A stretch of 64,000 nucleotides of DNA from Mastigias papua (Eukaryota > Cnidaria > Scyphozoa > Rhizostomeae > Mastigiidae): positions 7,974,669 through 8,038,668 of the forward strand of contig OZ025269.1 of the NCBI GenBank assembly GCA_964019165.1, written 5' to 3'. The notes under the pieces were generated by a model that was not told the origin of the DNA, searched no databases, and saw nothing but the letters and a program-made list of their open reading frames with translations. Within the stretch, counting starts at the first letter, position 1, and every line of letters begins with the position of its first letter. Of the stretch, positions 20,695-34,669 are shown in pieces. The translations under genes were made by a program, and so were the position numbers.

Positions 20695-21502
20695 ACAAGT
20701 TGTCCACTGACTATATTCCTAAATCGTACGGACGTTATGCAGTACATTTTAAGCTTTTTCCAGACTATCTCTGAGAGGAACAAGAGAGTGAGAAAACCAA
20801 TAACGATAGTTTAGATATATCGGCGAAGTATAGTGTTTCCAAACAGAAGAAGTAGACCCCGCAGACGCTTTTAAGCAGTTTGCGCCTAAGTTTCAAGTGC
20901 AGAATTTGTATGTTATCGTAGCGCTTTTACGTGATTTCAGTCGATTAAGTAGCTATATGGAAATTGTGATGGTATGTTTTACTAAGGTGTATACGTTGTG
21001 ATAATTAGTATTATTGATAAACCATGTAGTCTGCCAGCAATAGAGTCATGAAGCTATGGTGGTCAGCACATGAAGCGTGTTTTCTTTTTCAACACTACAG
21101 GCAATACAAAGACTTGCTCTCTGTCTTTTTTGTTCCACAAGCAAATCTTTGTAGTAGAGTAAAACGTTTCCTTCATTTTTGGTTCGATCCTTCTTAACCA
21201 CAGAATAGCTTCGATTTCAACTTGATTATTTCTAGTGATATTTTTGTTGCTGCTACTGCGAAGTATCCTCCTACCACCCATCACGCAGACATTTTGATTC
21301 TATTCGATGTCAAGGTGCTAGTATAGATTCGTCTGAAGAGTATTTAGGGAATTCCTAACCATATTAGCCATCTAATAGTATATCTTCCATTCCTGCTTAA
21401 ACAGTCAGTTTTGTGTAAAATCTATTTCAAACAAGTTCCTTGTCATGATCTTTTCTAAATTTACGACCTGCTTTCCATATAACGTGCTTTGTTCTGTTTC
21501 AG
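20695..21502. other. Intronic or intergenic stretch, nothing recognised
   Basis: Ends with the polypyrimidine tract and AG acceptor of the first recognised RPAP1 exon. A short open stretch 20902-20970 followed by gtatgt was considered as an exon, but its phase does not join to 21503. Confidence 0.5.
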
Positions 21503-21666
21503 AGAGCTTTCTGGTCAACTCATTAGTCATGTCACGACAGATGCTATTAGAACAATTGAATTGAACCTGCTATTTCTCCTGCATATTGAAGTTAGCAAAC
21601 CAGAGGTCTTAAAAAATATTTCTTCTTCTACGAAATTCATTAGATTACTGTGCATTTTTCTTCTTG
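21503..21666 (+). CDS. RPAP1: RPAP1 exon (a), C-terminal helical region
   Basis: Acceptor gttctgtttcag before 21503 and donor G|gtaagtt after 21666. The first base completes a codon from an upstream exon not seen here; 54 codons follow and one base is left over. It reads ELSGQLISHVTTDAIRTIE and onwards to LLCIFLLG, alpha-helical and HEAT-like. Recognition as RPAP1 comes from the exons it splices to. RPAP1 is a conserved eukaryotic factor for RNA polymerase II assembly/transport and Mediator-dependent transcription (yeast Rba50, plant MINIYO). Confidence 0.75.
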
Positions 21667-22433
21667 GTAAGTTGATTTATCGATATATGCTTGTAATTTT
21701 CGCCTCTTCTTCAGTAGTAACTTATGTTCACAATGAGATATTCTTAAAGAAAGACTGTCGTAGGGAAACCTGCTAATATTTAGAACGTTTTAGACATTTA
21801 CTTACATAATACATAATTACCTTGTATCATCTGCCAACACACTTGTTTAGTCATGATTATGTCCTCCCCATAATTTTTGTCGCTGTTATCATAATCTTAC
21901 TGTTAGCCATTTTCGCCTAGTCATTTGCTGGCTTCGATTTCGTGTATAAGTTTCTAGAAACTTTGGGTTATCGGGAACATTCTGTAAGGGGTATTTAGTT
22001 ACTATATCGCACTATGTAAAAATATGTGATGATTACATAGCAAGTTGTATCTAGAACTTTCTGTAGCAAGGGTATATAAGCAGATAACCACTATAGAGTA
22101 GATTACTACCTTTTGAGAAAGAGAGAGAGAGAGAGTGGACTAGTTGTCAAAGCTAAAACTGCCTTCATTCCTTTTGTTACATGACGTTTCACCGCGATTT
22201 CAATGCTTTTAGATCTTCAGCAGGCAAGGTGTTATTTGATGTCCCTATCTTTAGGTAAAACTTGTACTCATTGTACAATACAGTGATATTCTATGTTGAC
22301 ATGAATTAACTTGCAGTATGGTTTGAATTTCAGGATGTGGTTGCGATTATTCTTTAATTCTGAGTTTTGTTCCATCAATGGTTTTATATATACGCCCATG
22401 TGTTGTGATTCACTTGAATTTTTATTTCTCTAG

Positions 22434-22566
22434 GCAGCGATGTTTTCTTGGATCCACGAATTCGACCTCTGCTTGAATCTTTTTTTGCATTGTATACAGC
22501 TGAAAAAGCGTTAGATAGACTTAAGTTTGCGATTCCAGTTCCCGGGATTTCGTCGTGTTATAACCT
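22434..22566 (+). CDS. RPAP1: RPAP1 exon (b)
   Basis: Acceptor atttctctag, donor CCT|gtaagta. The leftover G of exon (a) plus GC makes Gly, then SDVFLDPRIRPLLESFFALY and, after 14 more residues, FAIPVPGISSCYNL. The final CT joins C of the next coding exon to give Leu. From PVPGISS to the SFGDH motif of exon (c) the residue spacing equals that of vertebrate RPAP1 as I remember it, supporting the direct splice over a 10.3-kb intron. Confidence 0.85.
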
Positions 22567-24211
22567 GTAAGTATGCGTTAACTATAATCAGTTTGGCTTA
22601 TATGGATGTAGCAGGCTGGTACACCTAATAATTGTATTGTGTTCTATCAGCACTAGATTCGTTCAAGATGTCCTTCAACATTGTCTTGTGGATGGTGTCT
22701 CTTCACAAGGCTCTGCGGTCTTTAAGGATTGCAAAATCGATTATTGTCTATTATGAGACATGCAACAATCAAAGCTTCATGGCAAACTTGCTAGAAAAGC
22801 ATTGAAGACTTAATGTGTTATGACAGGTTAGTAAAGATGCTCAAAATGTTGCACAAACTCTGCCCTCAGAGCAGGTGGAATAAGTACCAACAGATGTCTG
22901 GGCATTCAGTCTATCCCGCAAGAATATTTGAAACCTCTATATCCCATGACTGCATATTTGTTCAGCACAGATAGTTTCCACCACTTTGGCTTCAAGGCCT
23001 GGGATGATATTCAGTTAGACCTAGGAGAAATAACCTCTCTTCATCAATGTAGAGTAAAATTAACTAAATTTCTTCTGCTGTGTGTCTGTGTGTGTGTTTT
23101 AAAATCTTATTAGAGCTACGTATGATGTCAAAGGTGAGAACAGGAAAAGTTCTGAAAGTAGGACAGCATGTGAGAAGAGGAAGTAGGCTAGAACAGTAGC
23201 GAGAAAAACAATGTGGAAGTTGTGAATTTGTGATTGAGGAAGTAGAACATGAGGTCACTACATAGCTCCCCCTAGAAGGAAAGTGAAATGCAATATTCAA
23301 TAGATACCGGCAAAGATGTAAGGAGTGAAATTTAAGTAGCAGTACATAATTCTTCATAACAAAAATGTAGTCTCACGCTTGGAATCATACTGGAAAACAA
23401 GCTGTTCAGCCATAACGAGTAGGTCTTGAGGTAGGCATTGACCGATGCAGATCAGAAGATGTAGGTGTAATGGAATTGCAATCATTGTAGGCGGGTTTGT
23501 GACAGTCAATGCTACCTCTGGAAGGCTTTGCATTGAGCTCAATGGTAAAATGTGTAGTGAAACATAAACATTGTAGCATAGGGTATTTCTTACTCAACGC
23601 CGATTGTCTTCTCTCATTGATTCGCATTCCCAACATCGCTCACCTTGGACATCACCATACGTCACTCCTGTCATCAAACTCCTGATCATTCCTCTTCTGT
23701 TGTTCTCTACGCAAACATCGCCGCACGAATCTATTCAACAATATACTAACAACATCCTAACCTTTCCTTTGTGTAAATCATTTTTATTTTGGGTTGTTCT
23801 CTGTTTCTGTATACATGCATGTAATTTATGTTGTAAAGTTTAGTCAGAGTAGAGTCTGAGTACAGTCAACATCGTCGTCTCCTCTTTCTGCCTCCGTGTC
23901 CTCTGCACGTTAAATAAGGATTCACGCTTACAACTGATCAACGAATGATGTCACTGAATGAATACCGCAATCTATAGGAAGCAACAACGCACGTTCCTAT
24001 AAGTGCTTGGGTGTCCATTGTAATATTTTGAAAGGTCTTCATAGGAGAATTGGAGAGGTGTACAATAGCAATCAACGCAGAGTAGAATGTGGGCACAGTG
24101 TTGAAGATCAGATGGAACATGATGAGCAGGGTTTTGAGCTCAAGGAGCAGCTGGTTGCAGGTTTTGAATTGCAAGAGTGAGACAATCAGCTTATGAAAAA
24201 GGATCTTATAT
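22567..24211. other. RPAP1 intron, left part
   Basis: No supported gene. Contains a short TG run near 23082-23100. 23604-23940 may be LTR sequence of the minus-strand Ty3 element that follows (an AATAAA on the minus strand near 23785), but I could not confirm a pair. Confidence 0.4.
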
Positions 24212-24685
24212 CTAGAAGGAGATAAAAATTGTGCTGGAAATGAAGTGTATTACCAAAACCAGTTGTCCGGGAGAACAGGTCAAATCTTCCTTGACAGTGG
24301 TATGTAGAGTTAGCATAATAAGAGGCAAGAACTCAGTCGAACTGGAAGGTTTGGGCTGGGCACTCATGACAGTTTTCAATGTGTAACGAAAACGTTCTAC
24401 CAGCCCATTTGGGCATGGATGATAAGCCGTGGTATGGATGTGTTTAGAGCCAACAAAGTAGGAAAGCAACATAAACAAGGAAGCTTTGAACTGTGCACCA
24501 CAATCAGTAGTAATGATTGAGGGGACACCAAAGACTGATATCCATCTTGAGACAACTGTATGGGCAATGGCCTCTGCAGTGATGTCAGGCAGTGGTATGG
24601 CTTCAGGCCTCTGAGAAAAGCTATCAGTACAAGTAATCAGATAATGAAAACCATCAGAAATGGGAAGTGGATCAATGAGGTCCAA
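24212..24685 (-). pseudogene. Ty3 integrase core
   Basis: Catalytic pattern visible: DLIDPLPISDGFHYLITCTD (first Asp), ITTDCGAQF (second Asp) and NGLVERF (Glu). CGAQF replaces the common RGAQF. It is truncated after PGQLVL and lacks the upstream zinc-binding part in frame. Confidence 0.85.
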
Positions 24686-25127
24686 ATGGGTGTGATCAAA
24701 CTGGGCATCTGGGGTGGCAAAAATCCTTTGAGGAGCAGCTGAATGGCGATTTTATTGCGCTTTTTGGCATTTGGTTCAATAGCATGTCCATTGGCGAACG
24801 TCTTTGTTAATGTCAGGCCACACGAAACACCCAACTAGAAGTTTCTGGGTAGCATAAATACTAGGATATGATAGGTTTTGTAATCAATCAAAAACAGCCG
24901 GGCGAAATGAGGAAGGAGTATATGATATGGTGTGGCAGTAGAAACATCACAGAGGGTAGTGCCTGATGAAAATGGCAAAAAAAATGTTGCAAATGGAGAG
25001 AACAAGCAACAAGCATCGAGTGATGTTCAATTTGGATCAGTGTGTTGAGGTTGAGCAGTGAGGCTAATGTCGATAATGGAGGGAGTAGAGAGAGCATAGA
25101 TGTGAACCCGTGATAGAGCATAAGCAG

Positions 25128-25500
25128 CTAGATTTTGTTTTCCATGAATATACTAGGTGTCAGAGGTGAATTTGGAGATGAAATCAAGGTGTCAAATTTC
25201 ATGTTGAGAATAACGGTTGGGGAAAGAAGACAAAGCTGAGTTAATGGTTTATGATCAATCTTAACAGAGAATGTTCGCCCTTCAAGATAACGGCAGAAAT
25301 GGTGGATAGACAGATAAATGGGAGGTAATTTCTGTCCAAAATTACTGCACTTGGTTTCTGCTGTGGCAAATGTTTGGAGAAGAAAGCAATAGGATGCCAG
25401 ATGCCATGACAGTTTTGCTAAAGACACTCCCGACATCAATGTTAGATGCGTAAACCCAAGGTTGTATGGTGCATCTGGAGCAGGGTGGCTTTGATAGAGG
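25128..25500 (-). pseudogene. Ty3 RNase H fragment
   Basis: FATAETKCSNFGQKLPPIYL and HFCRYLEGRTFSVKIDHKPL are the signature of the RNase H following Ty3 RTs (normally ...IDHKPLT). Stops at both ends. Confidence 0.8.
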
Positions 25501-25683
25501 TGAAAGAAGCATGAGCAGCATGGGATAGGGGGAATGCTGGCTTAGAGGATTTGCTAGAAAGTAAATCAGTGTCTGCAGAATGGTGGCACAGTTGTGGATA
25601 AAATGGCAGTAGAAATTGACCTGGCCTAGAAGTTCACTTTTTGTGGACTGTGAGGTACTGGAAAATCAACAATAGTTTGAGCT

Positions 25684-26440
25684 TTAGAAAGTAGTGGAAC
25701 TATGTTGTCCCAGAAAATCCAAGGATGGAACAGAGAAAGTGCATTTTGTTGCAGTTAATGACAATACCATAGTGAGATAAATGTTGAAAAGGGAAGTCCA
25801 GGTGGTGCATGTGTTCCAACTCTGAGGAGCTTGCATTGAGGAAGTCATCAATATAAGCATATACATAGTCCGAACCATGAAGGACTTCATCAATAAAACA
25901 TTGGAAAATTTGAGCAGCATTGTGAAGTCCAAAGGGCATCCAGATAAAGTCACTTATACCATGAATTGTTGTGATGGCAGTCTTAGGAATGTCATCAGGA
26001 TGCACTGGGAGTTGATGATAGGCATGAACAAGGTTAATTTTGAAGAAAATTGTTTTACCATGTAGCGAAGTGGAAAACTCCTGAATATGAAGTATATGAT
26101 AATAATCTGGAACAGTTTGTTGATATAATGCACATTGGGATCTTAGGGATCGTGGGGAGAGGCAAAGATCAGCTATTAGATTAAGGACAGATAGTACCTA
26201 GTTGCAACATATGATCAAATTCGGCATTTGCAATGGCAAGCTTGTTTGAAGGACAGCAGTGAATATGGCAGAATAGAGGAGGGCCTTTGTTATGGGGGGG
26301 GGGGTGATGTGTTATTGTATGTTTCGCTGCAGATTCTTGATAAGAAGGCCAAAGCATATCCGGAAATTTGTGAAAGAGTGCATGATGAGGAGGAGCAACA
26401 TTGGGTAGGGAATACACAGGGCTAGGAGACGCACGAGATG
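25684..26440 (-). pseudogene. Ty3 reverse transcriptase fragment
   Basis: 26417-26181 gives [20 protein letters not shown] (start of the RT domain). 26005-25700 gives [20 protein letters not shown], then [11 protein letters not shown] with an intact IDD catalytic box, and [15 protein letters not shown]. The two pieces are separated by frame breaks. Confidence 0.85.
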
Positions 26441-26871
26441 ATGTGATTGTTGGAAGTGATTTGCCATTTCCATTCTTATGAAAATGAACTGGACTTCTTA
26501 TTGTATTAGACTTGTTGCTGTTGTTATAACCAAGCTTTTAGTTGTTTTGTTGACTTAGCTTTTTATGCTATGACTTTAGTGTTATTGCAAAGTGTGGTCG
26601 TATGAAATCAATTCTGATACCTGGCAACAAAGGCTATGGGCCCAGCCCTTCGTAGATCAAAGGAAAAGGTTCAGAGGAGGATTTCAAATATCACATTGCA
26701 ATATTGAGCTAAAGCAAAATCAGGTTGCGACAAGAATTCAGAATGTCGGAAGACAGGTGGACTTTTGTGCTCTAGGAAACTCGAACTATAGTAATTGATA
26801 ATTTAAGTTAAAGATTATTCTTGGAGCGAAAGGTTTGTGGGATTTAATCGAAGGGTCAAATTTACCTCCTG

Positions 26872-27520
26872 ATGATGACGCCAGTGACGAAAGAAGGCTT
26901 GGATACAAACGGATTTCTAGCAGGAGCTATTGCCATGATATTGACCAACATAAGTGACTCTAAGATTTATCTGCTTACTTCTTGCGAGGAGACACCTGAA
27001 AGAATATGGAACACGCCCAAGGAGCATTTTGCAGGTAAAACTAGTAGTAGAAAGTTATTCCTTATGAAGGCTTTCTTTGGTTTATGAATGCAAGAAGGAA
27101 TTACAGTTAGGGATCACACAAGGGAGTTAAAAGATTTAGTTGACAAGCTTCGAGCAGTTGAGATGTTGATAGAAGAGGACGTATACATGTGTGCATTTTA
27201 TTGATGAGTTTATCTGATAGTTTTTGCTTGCAGCCATTGCTTGCAGATCGAGAATCAAGAGATGACATACCAAAACTTGAACTTGTAATTTCAATGCTGG
27301 AAGATTTTGGGATAAAGCACCAAGGTGAGAAATCACCCACAACAGGAAGTGACTCAGCATTGCTTGGCGCAAAACGGAAGTTTTCAACTAAAAAAGATAC
27401 CGATTTCCAACACAAAAGAACAGTTTTAAGTGTTTTAATTGTGGAAAAGAAGGCCATTCTAAGCGAGATTGTAGAGCAGAGAGAAATCAGAACAATTTAC
27501 AGCACTATGCTAAAGTGGTA
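26872..27520 (+). pseudogene. copia gag fragment with CCHC knuckle
   Basis: A broken gag: one frame reads GLWDLIEGSNLPPDDDASDE, another LADRESRDDIPKLELVISML. The zinc knuckle FKCFNCGKEGHSKRDCRAE is at about 27423-27480, in a frame different from the preceding gag piece. Confidence 0.8.
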
Positions 27521-28380
27521 GAAGTTGAGGAAAGTGAAAAGCTAGGTGGGACCTTTACAACTCTGATGGATGAGAAAATGCAGATAAAAGGCGTTTGGAT
27601 TATTGATTCAGGGGCGACTAGTCATATAACCTGGGATAGAAGTTTACTTGAGAACTATAGGGCATTTACCTCACCAGAAGAGGTTAGACTTGGGGACTGA
27701 CATGTTTTGCAAGAATATGGGACTGGCACAGTTGAATTAATACAATGGTTGGATACAAAGTGCAGTAGATGTACTTTAACTGAGACATTATTTGTTCCAA
27801 AATTAGCAGTTAATTTATTTTCTATGCATGCATCAGATTCCAGGGGTTATAAGATACACTTTGAACATGGGAAGGTCAAGATCTATTCACCTTCAGGACT
27901 TTTACATGCAGCAGAGAGTAGTCATGGACGACTGTATAACTTTCATTGTGAAGAAGACCATTTGATGTCTGATATGAAAGTTGTTGTTGCACTATGAAAG
28001 AAAATGCCCACTTAGGAGGGCTAGAATTGTAGCATCAAAGTCTCGGACATGCAAGCTATGAGAGAATTTGTGATGCAGTAAACAATAATAAACTGAGAGG
28101 AATTCATTTGAAGTCAGAAGACTTGAAAAAGCGACGACCATTTTCTGAACTATGTGTTACAGGGAAGATGTCAAGAAAGGCCTTTTGTCAAAAGCTGTTA
28201 ACAGTATGGCCAGAGATGTGCTATATATGGTGTACAGCGTTATTTGTGAACCAATGACTGCAGACACATTGCGAGAAGCACGCTATTTTGTTAGCTTTAC
28301 AAATGACCATTCCAGGGGCTCAAGGGTATACTTCATGAGAGAGAAAAGTGAAGTTTTCAGTAAAGAAATTTGAGACACCT
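27515..28380 (+). pseudogene. copia protease and pre-integrase region
   Basis: VWIIDSGATSHITWDRSLLE contains the DSGAT protease site. FVPKLAVNLFSMHASDSRGY follows. HQSLGHASYERICDAV at about 28030-28080 is the zinc-binding gag-pre-integrase segment. After it, SFTNDHSRGSRVYFM and REKSEVF correspond to the integrase core start. Stops at 27698 and 27995. Confidence 0.82.
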
Positions 28381-29070
28381 ATTTAAGGAGTGAAGCAGAG
28401 GTCACCAATCAAAGGGGGAAGAGAATAGAGGTACTCAGGTTGGGAAGTATCTCAAGTGAATTCACTGAGTATCTCAAGAAGAAAGGCATAAAGCACCAGA
28501 AGATAGCCATATTCACTTCAACAACATTTTGCATCAGAGCGCCCTAGTAGATCCTTGGTTAAAATGGCTAGAGCAATGCTTGCTCAGGAAAAACTTCCAA
28601 GATCCTTGTGGGGAGAGACACTTAATATGGCAGTTTAAATATCGAACAGAATCCCTACTAGAGGAGTTAAAGGTGAAGTGAGTCCATATAAAATATGGTA
28701 TAGTAGAGCACCTGAGCTCAGTTATATGAGAGCATTTCGCTGCAATGCATATGCCCATGTGCAAGGAAGACAAGGAGGGAAATTAGATTCAAAAGCTGAG
28801 AAGTACAAACTAGTGGGCTGTTCCGTACGTTCAAGAGGGTTCAGGCTATACAATGAAGCAAAGAGAGAAGTTGTAATCAAAAGAGATGTGATTTTTGATG
28901 AAAATGATGTGCTAAGAAAAGAAGCCTATGAAGGTTATATTAAATCAGAGTGTACTTCAGATGACACTGAGAGTAGAGATAAGGATGTTAGTGGGAGCAC
29001 AAATGAACCAAATGAGGATTTAGAAGCATCAATGAAGAGTGACATGGTAGAATTAAAGGTGTGTGGCTAA
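28381..29070 (+). pseudogene. copia integrase C-terminal part
   Basis: The 28678-29070 frame reads SPYKIWYSRAPELSYMRAFR, then NAYAHVQGRQGGKLDSKAEK, YKLVGCSVRSRGFRLYN and VVIKRDVIFDEN, the usual copia sequence between integrase and RT. Confidence 0.85.
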
Positions 29071-29219
29071 AATAAAAGCAGCCTTCGAGCAGAGTGATAA
29101 AAGGTTTAAGACCATTGACTTTTGAGGAAGAGTATTGACATGGAAGGGCAGTTAATTAAGCTACCAAGTATGAAATCTACCTCAGCGCCACTTTGCACTC
29201 AATAGCACAGGAGATATAT

Positions 29220-30270
29220 TAGAGCCAACAAGTATCAAACAAGATCTTGAAGAAGAATATGCTCAAGAATGGAAAGCTGCGACTGATGAAGAATACAACG
29301 CCCTAGTAGAATACGAAACAAGGGACTTGGTTGACAGACCTACAGATAGAAGAGTTCTTTGAAATAAATGGGTATTTCATGTCAAGTATTAAAGTGATGG
29401 ATCCATTGATCGATTTAAAGAAAGATTAATAGTAAAAGGCTTTGTGTAAGTACATGGATTGGATTATCATGAGACATTTGCTACTGTTGTGAAATTTGAT
29501 GCCATTCCAATCTCGCTGGCATTTGGAGTTCCAAATGAGTTACTTATAAATCAAATGAATGAACTAGCTGCATTTTTAAATGGAATAATTGAGCAAGAAA
29601 TATACATGGAGCAACCCGAGGATACATAGAGCCTGGCCAAGAGTCAAAAGTCTGCAAACTATAGCGATTACTCTATTGACTAAAATAATCACCACGTTGG
29701 TGGAACCAGTTATTTAGTAACTTTTTATCGTCCATTGACTTTTTTCAATTAGCGGCAGATCCTTGTGTTTATATCAAGCATAACCATTTTTAATTTTATC
29801 GGTTTATGTTGATAATCTTCTAATAATGACTCAGACTCAGAATGGGATAGATAGAATTAAATCAGTTCTAACCAACGAGTTTAAGATCAAGGGTATGGGA
29901 CAGTTACACTATTGTTTAGGAATTTCGATTGTACAAGATGAGGAGAATAGCACCATGTGTCTTCATCAGAATCAGTACATTCAGAGTTTGTTAAAGATGT
30001 TTACCATGAAAGGCTCAAAGGTTGCATCAACGCCTGCCAATATTAATGTAAAATTCTGCAAAGATGATGGTTTAAGTCTACCTGTGGATAAAGTACTTTA
30101 TCAATCATTAGTTGACAGTCTCTTGTACGCTGCTATTGCTACAAGACCAGACATTTCTTATTCAATAGAAGTAGTTGCACAGTATAGTAGCAATCCAAGT
30201 CAAAGTCATATTTCTGCTGCAAGATGCATTCTACTTTGTCTCAAAGGGCCTGCACTTTATGGTTTATGAT
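29220..30270 (+). pseudogene. copia reverse transcriptase
   Basis: EWKAATDEEYNALVEYETRD, NKWVFHVKY, DRFKERLIVKGFV and GLDYHETFATVVKFDAIPIS mark the RT N-terminal half, with several stops. The catalytic box reads FIGLYVDNLLIMTQ (YVDN instead of YVDD) across a frame break near 29810. The 29826-30269 frame covers KIKGMGQLHYCLGI to AAIATRPDISYSIEVVAQYS. Confidence 0.85.
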
Positions 30271-30790
30271 ATAAATGGAGTGATGAAGCTCTTGTTGGGC
30301 TTTCCGATTCTGATTAGGCAGGAATTATCGACTATCGCAAATCAGCAAGCGGAAGTTTGTTTCTTTATGGTGGTGGAGCTGTTAGCTGGCTTAGCAAAAA
30401 GAAACCAGTTATTGCTTTATCTACCTTGGAAGCCGAACATGTTTGTTTGAGCTATGAGTGCAAGAAGCCATATGGTTAAAGTTATTATTGATGAGTTGTG
30501 GTAATTTGGTTGATAAGTCAATTACTATCAAGGAAGAAATTCAAGCAGCGATTACGACAGCTAAAGACCCAGTTAAACATACTCGAGCAAAGCACATTGA
30601 CATTCGTTTGCATTTTCTACGTCATGCTATTAAGCGAGGCGACTTTGAACTTGAATATTGTATGACAGAAAATATGGTGTCATATATACTAACGATACTA
30701 ACCAGTGAGTTTCTAAGAATAAATTTGTGAAATGTTGTGATGAGATGGGACTGAAACATTATCTGAAGAACTGAAACAATTAAGTGGGAG
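30270..30790 (+). pseudogene. copia RNase H fragment
   Basis: SASGSLFLYGGGAVSWLSKK, QPVIALSTLEAEHV-like and HTRAKHIDIRLHFLRHAI are recognisable RNase H signatures, in two frames. Confidence 0.82.
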
Positions 30791-30977
30791 ATTCTTGGAA
30801 ATTATTTACCAACTCCGTTCTTATGGAAATGAAATGGAGGTATCTTACTCTTTTAGGCTTGTTGCTGTTGTTAAAACCATGCTTTTAGTTGTTTTGTTGA
30901 CTTAAGCTTTTTATGCAATAACTATATTGCTATTACGAAATGTAGTCGTATGAAATCAATTCTGATACCTAACAATT

Positions 30978-31764
30978 GTGATGTCTTGGACACATAAGCT
31001 AGTTGAGGTGCCAGAAAGGTGCTGTTGACGGATATCAACACGTAATCCAAAATGTGCAAGAAACTCTGCACACAGAATCGGAGTGAGGGCACTCGCAGTA
31101 ATGAAAATCCACCGAAATAGATGATAGAGGCCAAAATCGACCGACAGGGATTTTTCACTATATGTGCAAATAGAGGAATGATTTACTGCTTGAAGTTTGA
31201 GAGTCAGGGTGAGGTTTTTCTGAAGGCGAAGGTGGCAGAATGCTGACATGAGCACCAGTTTCAATTAAGTAGTGAAGTCCAGAAGTCCTATTATTAGCAT
31301 AAAAGAGGCGACTGGGAAGGGAAACACCAGAAGGACAGGTTTCCACTAGTCTCTGGCTGAAAAGTTTTCCGACTGCTACTTGGAAGCAGCTGGGTCAAAG
31401 GAGCAGGGTACAGCACATTTCTGAGCATTATGGCCAAAGCACACATGATGCCAACAATGGGGGCAATTGGACTGTGAAGTGCTTGCTGAACAGTGAGCAG
31501 TATGTAATGGGAGATGTGGAACTGCATGCTTGAGAGTGAGAGTGAGATCGAGAGCGAGTGTTGATTTGCACGGCATTCACAAGGGGTGGTCACTTGAGAT
31601 GTGAGGCTGTTAACTTACCTGCGGAGGTCTTGCAAGTTCTGTGCTATGGTGGAATCATCAGGAGGGGAAGCAATGACAGCAAGAGTCAGCTGGGAAGGAG
31701 CAACATCAAGAATATTGTCAGCTTTCAGGGGAAGTTGATTGAAAGAAATGGTGGTGAAAAGTGA
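30978..31764 (-). pseudogene. Ty3 gag knuckle and protease (left of the copia insertion on the minus strand)
   Basis: CPHCWHHVCFGHNAQKCAVP (about 31400-31470) is a gag zinc-finger segment. LFYANNRTSGLHYLIETGAH with VSILPPSPSEK is the aspartic protease with the active site D-T-G altered to E-T-G. LSVDFGLYHLFRWIFI and FLAHFGLRVDIRQQHLS complete the protease region. Confidence 0.8.
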
Positions 31765-32868
31765 AGCTAAGATGAACTGGACATTTGCTATATGAACTTA
31801 AGTTTTGATAAGGTTGATTTTCCTGGCTTTTGGACTGAAAGGAATTCCAACGGATTTATTGATCGGCAAACTTTTGTTTCCTGTAAATGCTGGTGAGAAG
31901 TCCAGTTCCCCCTGTCTCCTCCGAAACATCTAGAAAATTCAAGGAGTTGTTTTGCTCCTTCTTTACCGTAAAGTTTAGGGCTGGATGTAGCTGGTTGAGG
32001 TTGACATGAAAACGATCGCATTCCTAACTGAAAATGACAACAGTATCGTTAACGTAACGAAAGTAGACACCTGATTTTATGGTGTTATTGAAAATCTACT
32101 GTCATAGAAGCCCACGAAAATATTTGCTAAAGCTGGCCCCAAAGGGCAACCTCTATTAAGGCGACAAAATGTGTAATATGATGTTTTTATTACAATGGTC
32201 ATTGTCCACCTTGTTATATAGTGCTTTCTTTTAATGTTGGACCCAAGATCTTATCATATCAAGAAATAAGTATATCAAGACAGCTTATAGTAGGCTTGGC
32301 GATTGCATAAAGTGCAGTCATAGGCAATGATATAGAGAAACATGATGATGATGATTATAACTCAGAACAATCAAGTATCATATTGGTTCTCAATTTTTAT
32401 ATCTATCGTTCTGTCATATCGTTTGCAATGATACCTGATACATCTACTATTGGAAGTTTAATATTTATTCTCACGTGAAATTGCATGGGTATAAGTCTAT
32501 GCAGATCTATTGTTAACTAAAAATATATCAATTTTCCTTTGATTGATTTTTCTGCTTTCTATGCAGGTTTTAATGTTGGTGTTTGTGGTCATTCATTTAG
32601 TATGAAGGGGGAGGGGGTCAAGCAAATGCGTACGAATGCGTACAAGGGGAAGGGGGTGCGTATCAAGCGTACGTGTGCGTATGAAGGGGGAGGGAGGGCT
32701 CATATTTTTGTCACCATTTTGGAGCGTACGTACTAATTGAATGACACCTTTCTGATCCACAGAGGAATTTGAATATGCTGGACAGGTGTCCTTAAGTACC
32801 ATTGCTGTACAATGTATTCATACTTTTTTTCATTCACTTCATACTGCGCAATTATGCTCCTCTTTTAG
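31765..32868. other. RPAP1 intron, right part
   Basis: No supported gene. 32605-32699 holds three G-rich blocks (GGGGGAGGGGG, GGGGAAGGGGG, GGGGGAGGGAGGG) alternating with GCGTACG-like motifs. Confidence 0.45.
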
Positions 32869-33034
32869 CTTCTGCGAACTATTAATCCAGTTTTCTGCAT
32901 GTTCGTTTGGTGATCATGTTTTTGGCAACTATTTGCTGGTGCCACTGCAACAAAGACATGATGTGAAATATAGAAAAGCTATTTGGGGTGAACATTGCGA
33001 CGCACTGAAGTGTTTTACGATGCCAATCAAATCT
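32869..33034 (+). CDS. RPAP1: RPAP1 exon (c), most diagnostic
   Basis: Acceptor ctcctcttttag, donor TCT|gtgagtt. The first base finishes the Leu codon of exon (b); 55 codons follow in phase. It encodes FCELLIQFSACSFGDHVFGN, YLLVPLQQRHDVKYRKAIWG and EHCDALKCFTMPIKS. The SFGDHVFG...LLVPLQQR and WGEH blocks match the conserved C-terminal region of RPAP1 (SFGDxxFGxxxLLPLQRR and FGEH in vertebrates). This region is a helical-repeat scaffold in the family. Confidence 0.92.

Positions 33035-34669
<1,635 letters not shown>

Larger units (their letters stand above)
26448..30977 (+). mobile_element. Ty1/copia retrotransposon nested in the Ty3 element
   Basis: Related LTRs at 26448-26629 and about 30792-30977; both contain TTTTAGTTGTTTTGTTGACT and end near TCTGATACCT. 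The left LTR starts TGTTGG. A 5-bp GTGAT duplication flanks it at 26443-26447 and 30978-30982. A purine-rich stretch precedes the right LTR. The order gag, protease, integrase, RT, RNase H is copia-type. LTRs differ visibly and the frame is broken in many places, so it is old. Confidence 0.88.
24212..31764 (-). mobile_element. Decayed Ty3/gypsy retrotransposon, split by a copia insertion
   Basis: On the minus strand: gag knuckle (31576-31376), protease (31346-30980), RT (26417-25684), RNase H (25439-25128) and integrase (24685-24212). The copia element at 26448-30977 sits between protease and RT. Removing it and one copy of the 5-bp duplication restores a continuous reading through QDITSSRASPSP. 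Many other stops and shifts show it is dead. It lies in an RPAP1 intron in antisense orientation. Confidence 0.85.

Noticed and set aside
20902..20970. Possible RPAP1 exon (NLYVIVALLRDFSRLSSYME followed by gtatgt)
   Set aside because: Ends in phase 0, whereas exon (a) needs two bases from the previous exon; no resemblance recognised.
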